DNA from: Apoda limacodes
Lineage: Eukaryota > Arthropoda > Insecta > Lepidoptera > Limacodidae
DNA: 64,000 nt
Assembly: GCA_946406115.1 (NCBI GenBank)
Contig: OX291553.1
Coordinates: forward strand, 2,485,001-2,549,000
Reading direction: 5' to 3'
The position numbers and the translations under genes were made by a program. Position 1 is the stretch's first letter. Each line of letters starts with the position of its first letter. Below, piece by piece: positions 1 to 11,336 of this stretch. The notes under the pieces are model-generated. The model was given only the letters and a program-made list of their open reading frames with translations. It searched no databases and was not told the origin of the DNA.

Positions 1-192
1 GACTCACTGTGGCCGGTGCATACTCGGCATTCTCAAGATCACGCAAGCATCACTGCAAGAATTATCGACCTTCGGTCTGGGAAGGGAGTGATGTAGCGGT
101 CCATATCGTACCGCTACAAGCAAGGCTGACGTCACGCATCTTACATCGCGCTATCGAAGTTTCTCGCACACGAAACAATAATATATATTTAT
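1..192 (+). mobile_element. possible 3' end of an LTR retrotransposon (pol tail, purine tract, LTR start)
   Basis: A short frame open from base 1 ends at a stop inside ATGTAG at 91-96. It is immediately preceded by a purine-rich stretch (GGGAAGGGAG, about 79-88) that looks like a polypurine tract. The sequence just after it holds a 9-bp inverted repeat, TGTAGCGGT (92-100) and ACCGCTACA (110-118), which would suit the start of an LTR. No second LTR, primer-binding site or pol motif is in the window, so this is only a suggestion. The candidate LTR is cut at about 192 by an interspersed repeat. Confidence 0.22.
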
Positions 193-488
193 ACTAGCTT
201 TTGTCAGCGGCTCCGCCCGCCCTAAATTTGGTTAAAGGCGCAGGATTCATACGGCAACTCCTAGATTATACTAAAGAAGTTTGTAATAGCAAGCTATAGC
301 TGCAGCTAGAAATTTGGTTATAGTTACTCCCGCTGAAACTTGGAGATAAAAAATAGCCTTTGTCCTATTCCAGGACTTAGCCTATATGTTTGCAAAGTTT
401 CATTCCGATCCCTCCAATGGTTAAAGTGTGATTGAGTAACAAACAACCAAACATCCAAACCTTCGCATTTATAACATTAGTGAGATAG
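193..488 (+). mobile_element. interspersed repeat family R, copy 1
   Basis: Starts with TACTAGCTTTTGTCAGCGGC and ends near CGCATTTATAACATTAGTGA. Three other copies in the window (494-755, 11455-11628, 59984-60297) share the order of blocks: CAGCGGCTCCGCCCGCC, 'gcaagctatagct', 'cccgc(t/g)gaaact', 'tttcat(t/c)ccgat', 'ggttaaagcgtgattgagt' and the terminal 'catttataatattagta'. There is no coding capacity. The terminal block resembles the 3' end of lepidopteran RTE-type LINEs or their non-autonomous partners, which is inference from memory of such repeats. Confidence 0.7.
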
Positions 489-493
489 CTGGT

Positions 494-755
494 AATTAAC
501 GAATTGGCTTTTTGGCTCCGGCCGCCCTAAAATTTATTATCGGCGTACTAATAAAGTTTGCTATAGTAAGCTATAGTTCGTTTAAGCACAGCTATAGTTA
601 TTCCCGCGGAAACTTTTAAATTTTTCGGAATAAAAACTATCCTATGTCCTTTCCCCGTATTCAAACATTTCATCTATATTAGTTCAGCGGTTTGAGCGTG
701 AAAAGGTAACAGACAGACAGAGTTACTTTCGCATTTATAATATTAGTATGGATGC
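494..755 (+). mobile_element. interspersed repeat family R, copy 2
   Basis: Second copy in direct tandem with the first, more diverged at its start (GGCTCCGGCCGCCC). It ends at GCATTTATAATATTAGTATGGAT. Two copies lying head to tail suggests either a tandem insertion or a duplication. Confidence 0.65.
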
Positions 756-993
756 CAAAATATATCGATACAGACGTAAAATATATATATAGCTGCGTGT
801 GTGGTAATTGAAATTCGACTAGTAACATGCCTCGCTACATTTTATATTAATATATATATATGTTCGGTGTGTGATGGCCTAAAGAGTTCCAATTTTTAGC
901 CACAAAAGCCTCAAAATGCCCGAAGTGTAAAAGTTTATGTTTTTTTTACTGTAGCTAGAACAATACATATTCTAATATTCGTTAAGCCCTTCC

Positions 994-1252
994 ATCAAAG
1001 TTTAAGTAACACGCAACTCATACATAAAAGTGACACGCAACTTATAATCAAAGTATAAGTGACACGCAACTTATACATCAAAGTCTAAGTGACACGCAAC
1101 TTATTATCAAAGTATAAGTGACACGCAAATCATACATCAAAGTCTAAGTGACACGCTACTTATTATCAAAGTATAAGTGACACGCAAATTATACATCAAA
1201 GTCTAAGTGACATGCAACTTATAATCAAAGAATAAGTGACACGCAACTCATA
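994..1252. repeat. 30-bp tandem repeat, about nine units
   Basis: Unit of about 30 bp reading (A)TCAAAGTATAAGTGACACGCAACTTATAC with small length variants. Units with 'AAAGTATAAG' alternate with units with 'AAAGTCTAAG', so the array looks like a roughly 60-bp dimer. No coding sense. Confidence 0.9.
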
Positions 1253-1844
1253 CAACAACATCCATTACTAAAAGCCTTTTAAGATTTTAACAAAAAGTTC
1301 AGTACAAAACAAGCGTAGATCTCTTTTTATCCCGATACAATGAAAGATTAACCCCGGCGCTGGTGCCAACTGCCAACAGGGCCGGGGAAGAGTAATGAAC
1401 TAAAGAATGCTTCTGACAGGGAAAAGAGAGCTTTTGAATAATTTAAAAGTAAATCTCGTCTGTTACAAACATTATACTTGTATAAGTACACAATATTGAT
1501 TTACAAATTATTAAAAAGAGGGGACTAAAAGTTTCAGGAATAACTTGATATGACATGACTATTCTATACTTTGTACTTATTAACTTAAGAGCGTTACCCC
1601 TACTAACCAACGCCTCCAATTAATATTTTTAACTTTCTCTCTTTATTAAGCGAATTTTAAAAACTTTCTACAGAAATATATAACTAGTTAGATATAAGCT
1701 ATTTTTATAACGTTTTTTTATTGTTTCTAGAATAAATCTCCGAGTTGTAGATAGCATATCTGCTAAAAGTGTTTATTTCTATGTGTATAAAAGTGTGTAG
1801 ACACTGTACACTATAGAGTTCTGTCTGTGTAAGGTCACTTGAAC
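1253..1844. other. unassigned AT-rich spacer
   Basis: I see no open frame, RNA gene or repeat I recognise. It separates the 30-bp and 36-bp arrays. Confidence 0.6.
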
Positions 1845-2284
1845 GTTAATTAAACACAGCGGTTTACGGTTACTTCCACGACAATTTTTACATAGCGGCA
1901 TACAATAACGTGCACGACAAATTTAACACAGCGGTATACAGCTATTTTACGTCAGTGTTAACACAGCGGTTTACGGTTACTTCCACGACAATGTTTACAT
2001 AGCGGCATACAATTACGTGCACCACAAATTTAACACAGCAGCATACAGCTATTCGCACGTCAATGTTAATACAGCGGTTTAAGGTTACTTCCACGACAAT
2101 GTTTACATAGCGGCATAAAATAACGTGCACAACAAATTTAACAAAGCGGCATACAGCTATATGTTCGTCAATGTTAACACAGCGGCTTACGTTTACTTCC
2201 ACAACAATGTTAACACAGTTGCATACGGTTACTTGCACGACAATGTTAACACAGCGACATATGGTTACTTGCACGATAATGTTA
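1845..2284. repeat. 36-bp minisatellite, block 1, with 108-bp higher-order unit
   Basis: Twelve or so monomers of the type AACACAGCGGCATACGGTTA + CTTGCACGACAATGTT (36 bp). In the left half, three monomer variants recur in order (one with 'tttacggttacttcc', one with 'catacaattacgtgc', one with 'catacagctattc'). GGTTTACGGTTACTTCC-type starts fall at about 1861, 1968 and 2076, i.e. a 107-108 bp higher-order period. Because 36 is a multiple of three, frames stay open on both strands. The resulting 95-110 residue 'proteins' are repeat artefacts. Confidence 0.92.
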
Positions 2285-2827
2285 AAGGCCGGAGAAAACC
2301 AGATGCGAGGCGTGACGTGACGTGCGCACGCGCGTGCAAGCCCTTACACATTGGCAAAAGCGGTACAGCACAAGTCACACAGGAAACTTCTGCATGCGTG
2401 CAACCATATTGAAGTTGAGAGCATTTGACCGCAATAATAATTATATTTTTTATTTTGGTATTCTTCATGTTTGATAACGTAGAGACACTCATATTTGCAA
2501 ACTAGTTCTATAAGTTTATGAAAAAAAAACACTCGTAAACTGTATTACTTTTGTAAATAAATACAACCTGCCGTGCGTGCAAACAGCACTGACCAATGCA
2601 TGCTTGGTCTGGCATCTAACAGGGAGTGCAATATTATGGAAGGTCATTATTGCACGCGCTTGTGTGACGTTGACGTTCCGCTACATACGCGCACTGACTC
2701 GGTTTGTCAGTAGATGCGTGTCGTGAGTGCGCTGATCACGCGCATGCTCACGTAACACATTTGATCTTACAGTTTCTTACATTACAAATGGTGCGTGCGC
2801 ACGTCACGCACCTAGTCTGCACCAGCC
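2285..2827. other. non-repetitive spacer between two blocks of the same minisatellite
   Basis: About 540 bp with no monomers, containing two GC-rich alternating purine-pyrimidine stretches around 2308-2340 and 2788-2812 (for example GTGCGCACGCGCGTGC). No gene recognised. It may be an insertion that split one original 36-bp array. Confidence 0.5.
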
Positions 2828-3124
2828 TTAACACCGCAGCATACGGTTACTTGCACGACAATGATAACACAGCGGCATACGTTTACTGCATGACAATGTT
2901 AACACAGCGGCATACGGTTACTTGCACTACAATGTTAACACAGCGGCAAACAGTTACTTGTACTACAATGTTAACACAGTGGCATACGGTTACTTGTGCT
3001 ACAATGTTAACACAGTGGAATACGGTTACTGCATGACAATGTTAACACAGCGGCATACGGTTACTGCATGACTATGTTAACACAGCAACATACGTTACTT
3101 GCACAATGTTAACACAGCGGCATA
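2828..3124. repeat. 36-bp minisatellite, block 2
   Basis: About eight further monomers of the 1845-2284 family (AACACAGCGGCATACGGTTA and variants), some shortened by 2-4 bp. Monomers here are more alike than in block 1, and the 108-bp order is not obvious. The 110-residue open frame over it is an artefact of the period. Confidence 0.9.
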
Positions 3125-4722
3125 AGTGAATCTTATTGGCAGTGCTGCTCAATACAACCGTTTTCTGGTAGCTGTTGGATACTGCTAATCGTAATAAATA
3201 ATCAATCGTGGTATGTTTTTCTTTATACAAGTAGTGAAATTTTGATTTTGCTGAAGATTAAATAAAACCGATAATTTGTGCATGACAAGGAACTGGATGG
3301 GTACTATAAACAACATAACCTAGCTAATACCTATCAATTCGAAAATACACTGTACATCTGTATATATAATTAATAACAATATTATACATTTTGACAAAAA
3401 TAAAACAATTTTATAATTGAATATAATGCAACAAAATGTAACGAGATTCCTATATTTACACAAAAGTACACACGTGCAGGTAGTACACACTACACACACA
3501 CACACACATCAACAACAACCATATTCTTTTCTAACGGCCGCGTTAGCACAAAGCTCGTTGTTTCACTCGGGAAATTTAACATTTGATTTAGTAGATACTT
3601 CCGCGACAACGACAACGACGCGACGCGACGACACGTCCCGTCGGAATTACACTAAATATTTGTATACGATCTCTTAAAATATTGATACAACTACCATCCA
3701 TCACAGTAACTCCTACACTGTGAGTACTTCTATCTTGTAAGTGCGTACATCATATAAAACATCATTTTGAGACATTATTTTTTCCTCTTTTAAAATAAAC
3801 TCATCCAAAATTAAAATATAAATATCTAGTAGTTTAAATAAATATTACATTTGATAGTTTTAGTAAATTTTAAGCCTAGAACAATTGCTCAAGCTACTGT
3901 ACAGTGTAGACAGACACATCGAGGTAAAAATAGGGTGTTTTTTTGTTAAATTCTTTCAAGGACCTCTTAATTTTAAATTGGATTTTTTAAATTAATTATA
4001 TGTTTAGGATTCCAACCATCATAAAATTGGAATGCAATAAGTAAGTGCCATTGAGGACTATATATCGAACTCACCACCAGCCACCAGCTATAAAGTATTT
4101 TTATTTATTTAAATGGCGCTTCGTAAGTTGTCAGATATAATGAATATATTACCAGTAGCACGAACAGAATATTCCATTGAAAAGGTAATTATTTACAGAA
4201 ACGATCGTCGTATTTTGATAAACAACCCCGATAACAATACATCTCCGACAGCGTTCACGCATTCCCTTTCCCCATTTATTACTGTTTCATCTTCTATAAC
4301 ACGTTTCGCTGAGGCAGGCTCTACAAAACGTAACGATTTCCGATTATGAACCGTAACGTTTGATTCTTAAAGCTTAATAATCCTTGTAGCTACGTCGGCT
4401 TTGTGGTAGCGCTAACTCTTTCATCTATCATAATCGTTCATGCTGAAAACAATCAAGATTGATGTTCTCTTTAAACAGAATTCAACTTTATTGTAATGAC
4501 ATAGAGTTTAATTTTCGTCGTCGTTGTAAAGGTTTGTCTGTTTGTAGCGACCGTCGGAGGCGAACGTAGGCGGTAGCGTAACGAAGGGACCTTCAGATCC
4601 AGGAAAATGACAAATGACATCTGCCTACCGCCTGTCAAATAACGGACAGATAATAAATGACCCCGATTGTTTATCATCAAATATCGCATATATCATTATC
4701 GCGGAGTCAGCGCTTTGAGCGA
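3125..4722. other. unassigned region with short simple repeats
   Basis: Holds a short (CA)n run near 3493-3508, a (GACAAC)/(GACGC) run near 3603-3637, and AT-rich sequence. Open frames of 60-86 residues are present but show no family motif, no signal of coding bias and no start context. I do not call them genes. Confidence 0.5.
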
Positions 4723-4725
4723 GTA

Positions 4726-4751
4726 GGGGGGGTGGGGTGGGGGGGGGGGGG
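4726..4751 (+). repeat. poly-G tract (G7-T-G4-T-G13)
   Basis: Runs of 7, 4 and 13 G separated by single T bases. Four or more G-runs of at least three can be drawn from it, so a G-quadruplex is possible on this strand. It could also mark an assembly weak point. Confidence 0.9.
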
Positions 4752-5012
4752 TTACTTTGGGGAATATGATTAATATTGTTTGGTTAATTTGGAGTCGGTC
4801 GGTAATGTAAGTAGTTTGGGGAAGTTTTAGTCCTGTCATTGCGGGTTGGTTACGTCGATGACTCGGGCTCTATTATTTGCTTTTGGTTCTGTTCATCTAT
4901 TTTAAAGTTCGACAAATTTTTTTTTAATATAAATAATTTTTGACGCTGATATGGACTAAATATAAAAATTACGGGTAAACAATTATGTTTTAAGTATTAG
5001 TTAAAAAAATAT
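4752..5012. other. unassigned AT-rich spacer
   Basis: Nothing recognised between the G tract and the 28-bp duplication. Confidence 0.5.
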
Positions 5013-5068
5013 TACTAGTAGAAACTAGTAAGTAGTTAGTTACTAGTAGAAACTAGTAAGTAGTTAGT
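5013..5068. repeat. 28-bp tandem duplication
   Basis: Two identical adjacent 28-bp units beginning TACTAGTAGAAACTAGTAAG. Perfect identity suggests a recent slip or duplication. Confidence 0.95.
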
Positions 5069-5195
5069 TTTAACACAATTGTTGTTGTCATTGTGTGACC
5101 CTAAAACGATATTCTGTCTCGTGTCAAATGAATTACTGCTATTGTATAAATAAAATACTATAAATTCCAAGTTAATTTTTAAGTGTCGTTTTTTT

Positions 5196-5355
5196 GTACC
5201 TGTCCCGCAGACGGTAAACGCTACTTGGTACCTGTCCCGCAGATGGTAAACGCTATTTGGTACCTGTCCCGCAGACGGTAAACGCTATTTGGTACCTGTC
5301 CCGCAGACGGTAAACGCTTTTCCTTACCTTTCCCGCAGACGGTAAAAACTTTTTT
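5196..5355. repeat. 32-bp tandem repeat, five units
   Basis: Units start at about 5196, 5228, 5260, 5292 and 5324. The core is GTACCTGTCCCGCAGACGGT then AAACGCTATTTG. The first four are nearly identical and the fifth has drifted (CCTTACCTTTCCCGC). They are contiguous, with no variable spacers. Confidence 0.93.
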
Positions 5356-5559
5356 ATTTACTTATAATTACATTAATTGGTTTATATTTATTTTTAATTA
5401 ATTTTAACATATGTAAATTGTAAGTAAATTTGAAATTTTAACCAAATCTATTATTCTTCTACGGAGTTTCTACGTACGTACGTAATATTGTGATATCTTG
5501 TTCTAGATGATATTGTTACGTCATTCCAAGTTTCTCATAATCACAGTGTTTTATTTTTT

Positions 5560-5790
5560 TGGTTCCGTACCCAAAGGGTGTCAACATAACCCTGTTACTA
5601 AGCTGTCTGCCTGTCTGTCCGACCATTAAAGGGCCATAGTTTAGACCGAAATAGGTGGAAGTCTGAAATTTTCACAGAATTGGTATGCGTCATAATTGCG
5701 GACCATCTAACAAATAATTAAAAAAGGAAAATTTTAAGGGGGTCCTTATACAAGTGATATGTTTTTGTTGTGTTTGCTCTATCGTAATTA
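5560..5790 (+). mobile_element. GGTTCCGTAC-type interspersed repeat (family P) fragment
   Basis: Runs from GGTTCCGTACCCAAAGGGTG through 'ctgtctgcctgtctgtccg' and 'gaaattttcacagaatt' to a 'gggggtccttatacaa' block. The same blocks, in the opposite direction, occur at 46793-46915. It is a common lepidopteran interspersed repeat by recollection. Non-coding. Confidence 0.6.
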
Positions 5791-5881
5791 ATTAATAATT
5801 GTGAGACAGGCCCGAGCCATTACCATCTCAAATTACCGAATCACTGCCATCTAGCGATTATTAAGAGAAACAGTAGGTAAC

Positions 5882-5935
5882 ACATTTGCTTTTTGGAAAC
5901 GATATTCAAAGTTAAGCGGAGGTGTTAAGCCAAAC
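5882..5935 (+). mobile_element. truncated 5S rRNA-derived SINE fragment
   Basis: Reads TTTGGAAACGATATTCAAAG then TTAAGCGG, matching the stretch around the 5S-like core of the SINEs at 26.0-26.7 kb (GGAAACGATATTCAAAGTTAAGCAACG). It loses the match after about 20 bases of the 5S core. Confidence 0.5.
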
Positions 5936-6439
5936 ACATTTTGCATACAACGTGTTATATGAACATAGTAATGATAGGCGCAAAACATTAAATATTGATA
6001 ACTCTAATATTAACACTTGAAGTGAAATAATTACTAATTATAGGCCTAGGTTTTGTATTAAGTGATTTATGTATCGTTAAAATAATAAATGGTGATGTAG
6101 TGCCAGGTTCTTTTTACACGCTTTTTATTTTGTTATTACACGGCTGCCTAAGAAAAGAAGTGTAATGTTCAGGGTTGAGGTTATACGGTATCGTAAGGAT
6201 CCAACATCGTCCCTAATGACACTGACTGTAATTGTTTTTATTTAATATGGTGGCTGTGTTACGTTAGGTATTAAATTGAAATACTTTTAAGACGCTTTTT
6301 AGAACTATTTATTCTACTCGTATATGCATAAATTTTACGAAGGTAAGGGGGGGGTACATGCAAATAAAAACAAATATTTCGTCTTTGGCTGTAAACGATT
6401 TAGTGAGACTTTAGTAAGACTGTCAATGTCTAAATATAC
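5936..6439. other. unassigned AT-rich spacer
   Basis: Nothing recognised apart from a short G run at 6347-6353. Confidence 0.5.
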
Positions 6440-6540
6440 ATATATATATATTATGCAATTGTCATTGCAGTCGCGGACAATTCTGTAAAACACTTTTTAA
6501 TCTCAAAGGTCCCGACTGCAATGACAATTTTAATTATATG
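6440..6540. repeat. long hairpin (17-bp perfect core stem)
   Basis: AATTGTCATTGCAGTCG at 6457-6473 is the exact reverse complement of 6513-6529, with a 39-base loop. Looser pairing extends outward in AT-rich sequence to about 28 bp. Could be a tiny foldback element or a small-RNA precursor; the sequence alone cannot decide. Confidence 0.75.
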
Positions 6541-6953
6541 TTTAATTAACGAGTAAGTAAATGAGTGACGTTTTGTTTTGTATATACAGATTTACTAACA
6601 CAACATATTTTTCACATTTTAGTTCGTTTTTTGGAAGGCAGTCGTGTTTTTTAATATTTTTTTATATTACAAAGTGTAATCTGTACACACTCAAACGTCA
6701 TCCCTCTCAGTTATGATAGATAGAGGATTACTGTCAAGTATAATACGATAAGTCCCTTCCCGTATTGTCAGGGGCTTAGAACTCACTGTACAACTGCACG
6801 ATAAGGACCGCGTGAGACTTATTACAAGAGTGATTCTCCCAACTGTTTCCTAAATCACAACTTTAACAAGTTCGTAGTCCTTTTTCACTCTGTTGGCTAG
6901 ATTGAATAAAATCAATGTCAGTCCACTGCGTCATTATATTACAGTACTGAATT

Positions 6954-7065
6954 ACTGATATTAATAAGGATGGTATTAAATTACTGATATTGAGAAGGAT
7001 AGTATTACAGTACTGATATTTATAAGGGTAGTAGTACACTACTGATATTGATAAGGTTTGTAATG
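6954..7065. repeat. 29-bp tandem repeat, four units
   Basis: ACTGATATT recurs at 6954, 6983, 7012 and 7041, an exact 29-bp step, each followed by a variant of 'ataaggatagtatta'. Confidence 0.85.
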
Positions 7066-10000
7066 AATTTTAAATCTGTATCATAGTTTTGTATTTTAAG
7101 GATTTCATGATTGGTAGACCTTTATGTAATTTGTGAGTTTTTTGTTGAAAATAATTAAGAAAAAAATACTTAACTTTTTGTTTAAAAAACTCGACTGTCA
7201 TGGTTATAAAGTGAACTTAAAATTGAAAAAACTATTTATTTTTAATACAGGAATGTTTCGATTTTATTCGAATTTTTGTGCTTTCGACAGAACAGAAAAT
7301 CGAATTACTGTATTAAAATACCATATTTTCCACTTTATAATGATGGCAGTCGTGTACTTTAATATCTTTTATTACTTATTTTTACTGTACTTTGTCTACT
7401 AGAAAGGTTTAAAATAAAATAAAGTTTTTTTTATTTTCATATAAACGAGCTTATAGTTTTATAAAGCCAGTGTCCCTCAGGGCGATGTAAGGATTCTAAC
7501 GATACCCAGACATTCAAATCTATTCAGGCAATAGCAGTTATGGTGGAATAAATAAACTAACATACATAATTAATGTTCTGAAAACTTTACTCTCTTTTTG
7601 GGTAGTCGCGTTGTTGAACATAATTTAATATCCACTAAGAAAATTTTAGTAGATTCAGTTCTTAAAGAAAGGTTATGTGGGAGTTCAGACTTTAGAATTT
7701 TTGTTATTGAATTTGCCCACATCAAACACAAAAGAAATACGATCTTATATCCGCAATCCTACGCATCTCGTTTTAGAGACAGTGAATACTTTCAACTATA
7801 CCTTAGATTTTTACGAGCGGGTACGAGCGACTTTACTTATTTATCGCGACGGGGTTTCCTAGAAAATCGTTGTTACAAAGCAAACAGGATGCGCGGCGAA
7901 TGAAATCGGTCCGGATACGAAAATCGCTCCATCGACAAATTTATGCAGTTGTAAAGGCAGATTTATTCGTTAGGAGGCGACGTGTGAAGCCACCGATACA
8001 CACGGACTGGATGAACCGCGAGTTCATCGAGTAAGCTGGAATACATGCTTGCCTTTAGTTCAAATACATTGACGTTACGCTTTTATAGTTACTAGATAGA
8101 TAAAAAAATGGGAATGATAACTAAGGAAAACTATTGAGAATGAGAGAAATGACCGCTCTCAGAATCCTTCGATAGACGTAGAGGTCAGTGTGACGCGCTT
8201 TAAATATTTTCATCACACTTACTCGTAAACAGTGTGATTACGTGCCGACAAAGCGGGTGCTAAGACCTTAGTTACTCCCAAGGGCCTTTTTTTTGTAAAT
8301 TTTACTTTCCTCAAAGCAAAGCGAACAACACGCACCTATTCTACCAAGTAAGTATAAAAGGTTTTTTTTTTAAATATGAACTACTGGCACACTACAAGCG
8401 AGCTGTAATTGCTCAAAGTGCGAGAGAGAGAAGATTGATTATATAACTTAAGCCAAAAAAAAATTAATACATAAATTATCTAGATGGCGTTGTTTTCTCT
8501 ACTTCTATTCCCGCTTTTTCAATTGAGTTTTGATGAGTTTATTTATTTATTCGCCTTATATTGTTTATTTACTTGCAAATGTGATGAAAAACATTGTGTG
8601 TAACACGGGCGGTACGGAAATTACAAACTCGAGTCATTAAAGCTTTCGTATTACGACCTTAGGCTTCTAAATAGCGTATCGTCAGTAATTTTCTCGTTAC
8701 CATCCTTAATACACAATGTACTATCAAAACCTATATTCTATGTAACAAAAACATGTATTTGCTTGTATTCTTCATGAAAGCTTTAAAGTAAGAGTTAAGG
8801 ACACAAGTTCCCTATTTGATTGAAAATATTTTGTATTGAAATTTATATTTAGCCAACAACTTTGGCATTTATTTTCCCTACTTTGCGATTATTTAGCATT
8901 TCATGTGTAGTTAGCTTAAAAAATCATTTTATTTATTTATTGATGTCTAGGCAGAGCAATTCCTCGCGTTGCTTTGCGAGATTTTTAAACGTTAGTCATA
9001 GACATTTTATTAAAATTCTTACATGGCATTTATTAGAATGCAGTAAATAATTAATCGAAGAATAAAATAATCAAAAGAGGCAACACAACAGCGCACCCAA
9101 TCCATCCTAAAGTACTGTTGTCCAAAAATATATTGGCTGTGTGTATCAAACGATTTCCTTGTCTAATAACGCGTGGAGCTCTCTTTATGTAACGTTGAAA
9201 AATTTATGTTCAAGAAAAAATGACATCAAAGAAACAGTAAAACGTATCCGATATGATCATAAATCTTAGGCAATTTATATTCCATCCGCACGAATGTATC
9301 AAAGCCCTGCTTGTTTATTCTACGGGCCATCAAAGTTTGAGTACGGAATCTGTTCAAAATTACTAGGCACCTTGCCCACGTCCAGCCATCTTACATGATT
9401 TATGTTTTATTTTATATTTATGTCACTATAAAATTATTTCCATACATGCTGCTGTTAATTTTGTACGAATATGACTTTTGAAATATCCGTAAAAACATTA
9501 ATGAAGATAGAGTTGATACGAGTATAATACTACCTTATTTATTTAAAGGTTAAATGACATACATTTTTGATTTATATATATTCGTCTGTTTTTCTATTTT
9601 TGTGTGTCATAGTATTTATAATGTGCATATTAAAGTAGGACACTTTTTCACACCTACAGTTGGTCCTAAATGTTAAAAACTAGATACGTTATAATATTTC
9701 AATGACAGAAAAATTTAGGAACCTGTTTTAAAATCTCTTCAAATATAAGAAGGGTCCCAGTTGCTTTAACATGCCTGACAGTCCAAGTGGCGGCCGCAAA
9801 AAAAACAACAATTTCTGAAAAGATAAAATTTTCAGAAAAAGCTAGGCTACATCATGACGATGGAGAAAATCTGCAATTGCCTTATATTTTTATTTATTGA
9901 AAAGGGGTCAGAATCAGAAAGTAGGGCTAATTAGGCAAATATAGTGTCGTATGAATGCCCCCAGCCTCGTTTATTCTGAGGTGGCTATTCTAGCGGGTAC

Positions 10001-10345
10001 TTAATGTCATTAGGAACCCAAGTTTTTCTGAAAATTTCATCTATTTTAGTTTAGTTAAATTTCTTGAGCCACATAATACAATAACAAATATAATTGCATT
10101 ATTTTAATATAAGAGGTATTAAAAAATGTAGCCCAGCACAATCCCCAAGTTTTATAAAAAGTATTTCGCTTAAACGCTTAATAACGTAAAAATCTTTTTA
10201 AAATCAAACTACACGCGCTTTGTAGAAGATAATTACTTATATTTTGTAGTCCTACATCTCTAAAACTGTTTTTTTAGTTTAGAAGATATTAAAGCATCGA
10301 TCGCGCATAGTTCCTTGATTGATCCCAACGACGTCATGCCACAGT
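7066..10345. other. unassigned 3.3-kb region
   Basis: AT-rich sequence with scattered open frames of 60-101 residues (for example 7133-7402 and 7598-7903). None carries a motif I recognise, and composition alone can explain the hydrophobic, Phe/Ile/Leu-rich one at 7133. No RNA gene or terminal repeat was seen. Confidence 0.45.
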
Positions 10346-10380
10346 AACGTGAGTATAGCGTATTGAGCTATACTCACGTT
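10346..10380. repeat. 14-bp perfect stem-loop
   Basis: AACGTGAGTATAGC (10346-10359) pairs with GCTATACTCACGTT (10367-10380) around a 7-base loop. Confidence 0.85.
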
Positions 10381-11336
10381 TGAGATATTTAGATTGTTCG
10401 AATTCCCCTTTTGTTCACTTAGCCGCGGCGCTACTTTAGTGAAACAATATCAGTTTGTATTATGATTATTTATATTTTTTAGCAGAAGCTGTTTTGACAC
10501 TTTCTTAAAAGAACTTAAAGTATGTTCGTGTCCTTTCCTGTTGCCACCTACACAACTGTTTAGACTGTTATTGGTGGTTTTCGGCTGTATACGGTTTTAT
10601 TCTAAAAGTGGGTATTATAATTCTTGGCATCAAAACAGTGTCCATGTAACCTGAGGCTGATAACTCAAATCAAATTTAAATAGAAAAATAAGTTTTGCAA
10701 ATGCCTTTAAATAATTGCCTTATACCATTTTCTGCATTTCACTGGACAACCCTTTAAACTGCTGCAAAGTTATGTGTGTCAGTGTCTACGACTACCATCT
10801 TTGCCTTTGAAATGATTTATTATTTATGACTGCTTGCAGTTTTCACTTCTAGCAAGAAATAATGTTTAGAATAGTTAAAATTATTATTTAGCTTTCGTAA
10901 TTTTTTTTATACTACTAAGGTGACAAAAAAGCCTACGGTCCGTCTTATTTCTTGTAACCCCATACTGTATTCCTTAAAGAAAACCTTGGCATGGAGCTCA
11001 TTCCACAACCTAAGCGTTCGCGGGAGGAAATTTCTCTGAAACCGCACTATACGCGACCATTTCGGTTCTAATGTGTGAGAATGAATTCCCTGCCGATGGC
11101 GAGCGGTGCGATGGTAGAAAGTAGCCGTGGGCATCATTTTGAACAATTCCTCAAAACACATCCCATTGTACAAGCGGTAGAACACACACAAGGAGGCAAA
11201 ATCTCTCCACAGACTTAAGTGCTCGATACGGTAAGTGAGTTTAGGATCGTCGACAATTCTCACAGCCTGTCGTTGAACCGAGTCAAAAGGGCCAAGTTGG
11301 TATCCGAGTGCATCCGCCTAGAGATGGCAGCAGTAC

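Noticed and set aside
1942..3036. Three 95-110 residue proteins over the 36-bp arrays
   Set aside because: Open frames forced by a 36-bp period; no domain, complementary frames also open.
5196..5355. CRISPR-like regular repeats
   Set aside because: The 32-bp units are directly contiguous with no variable spacers, and the DNA is eukaryotic.
7133..7402. An 89-residue membrane protein
   Set aside because: Phe/Ile/Leu/Lys-rich content is what random AT-rich DNA gives; no signal or homologous motif.
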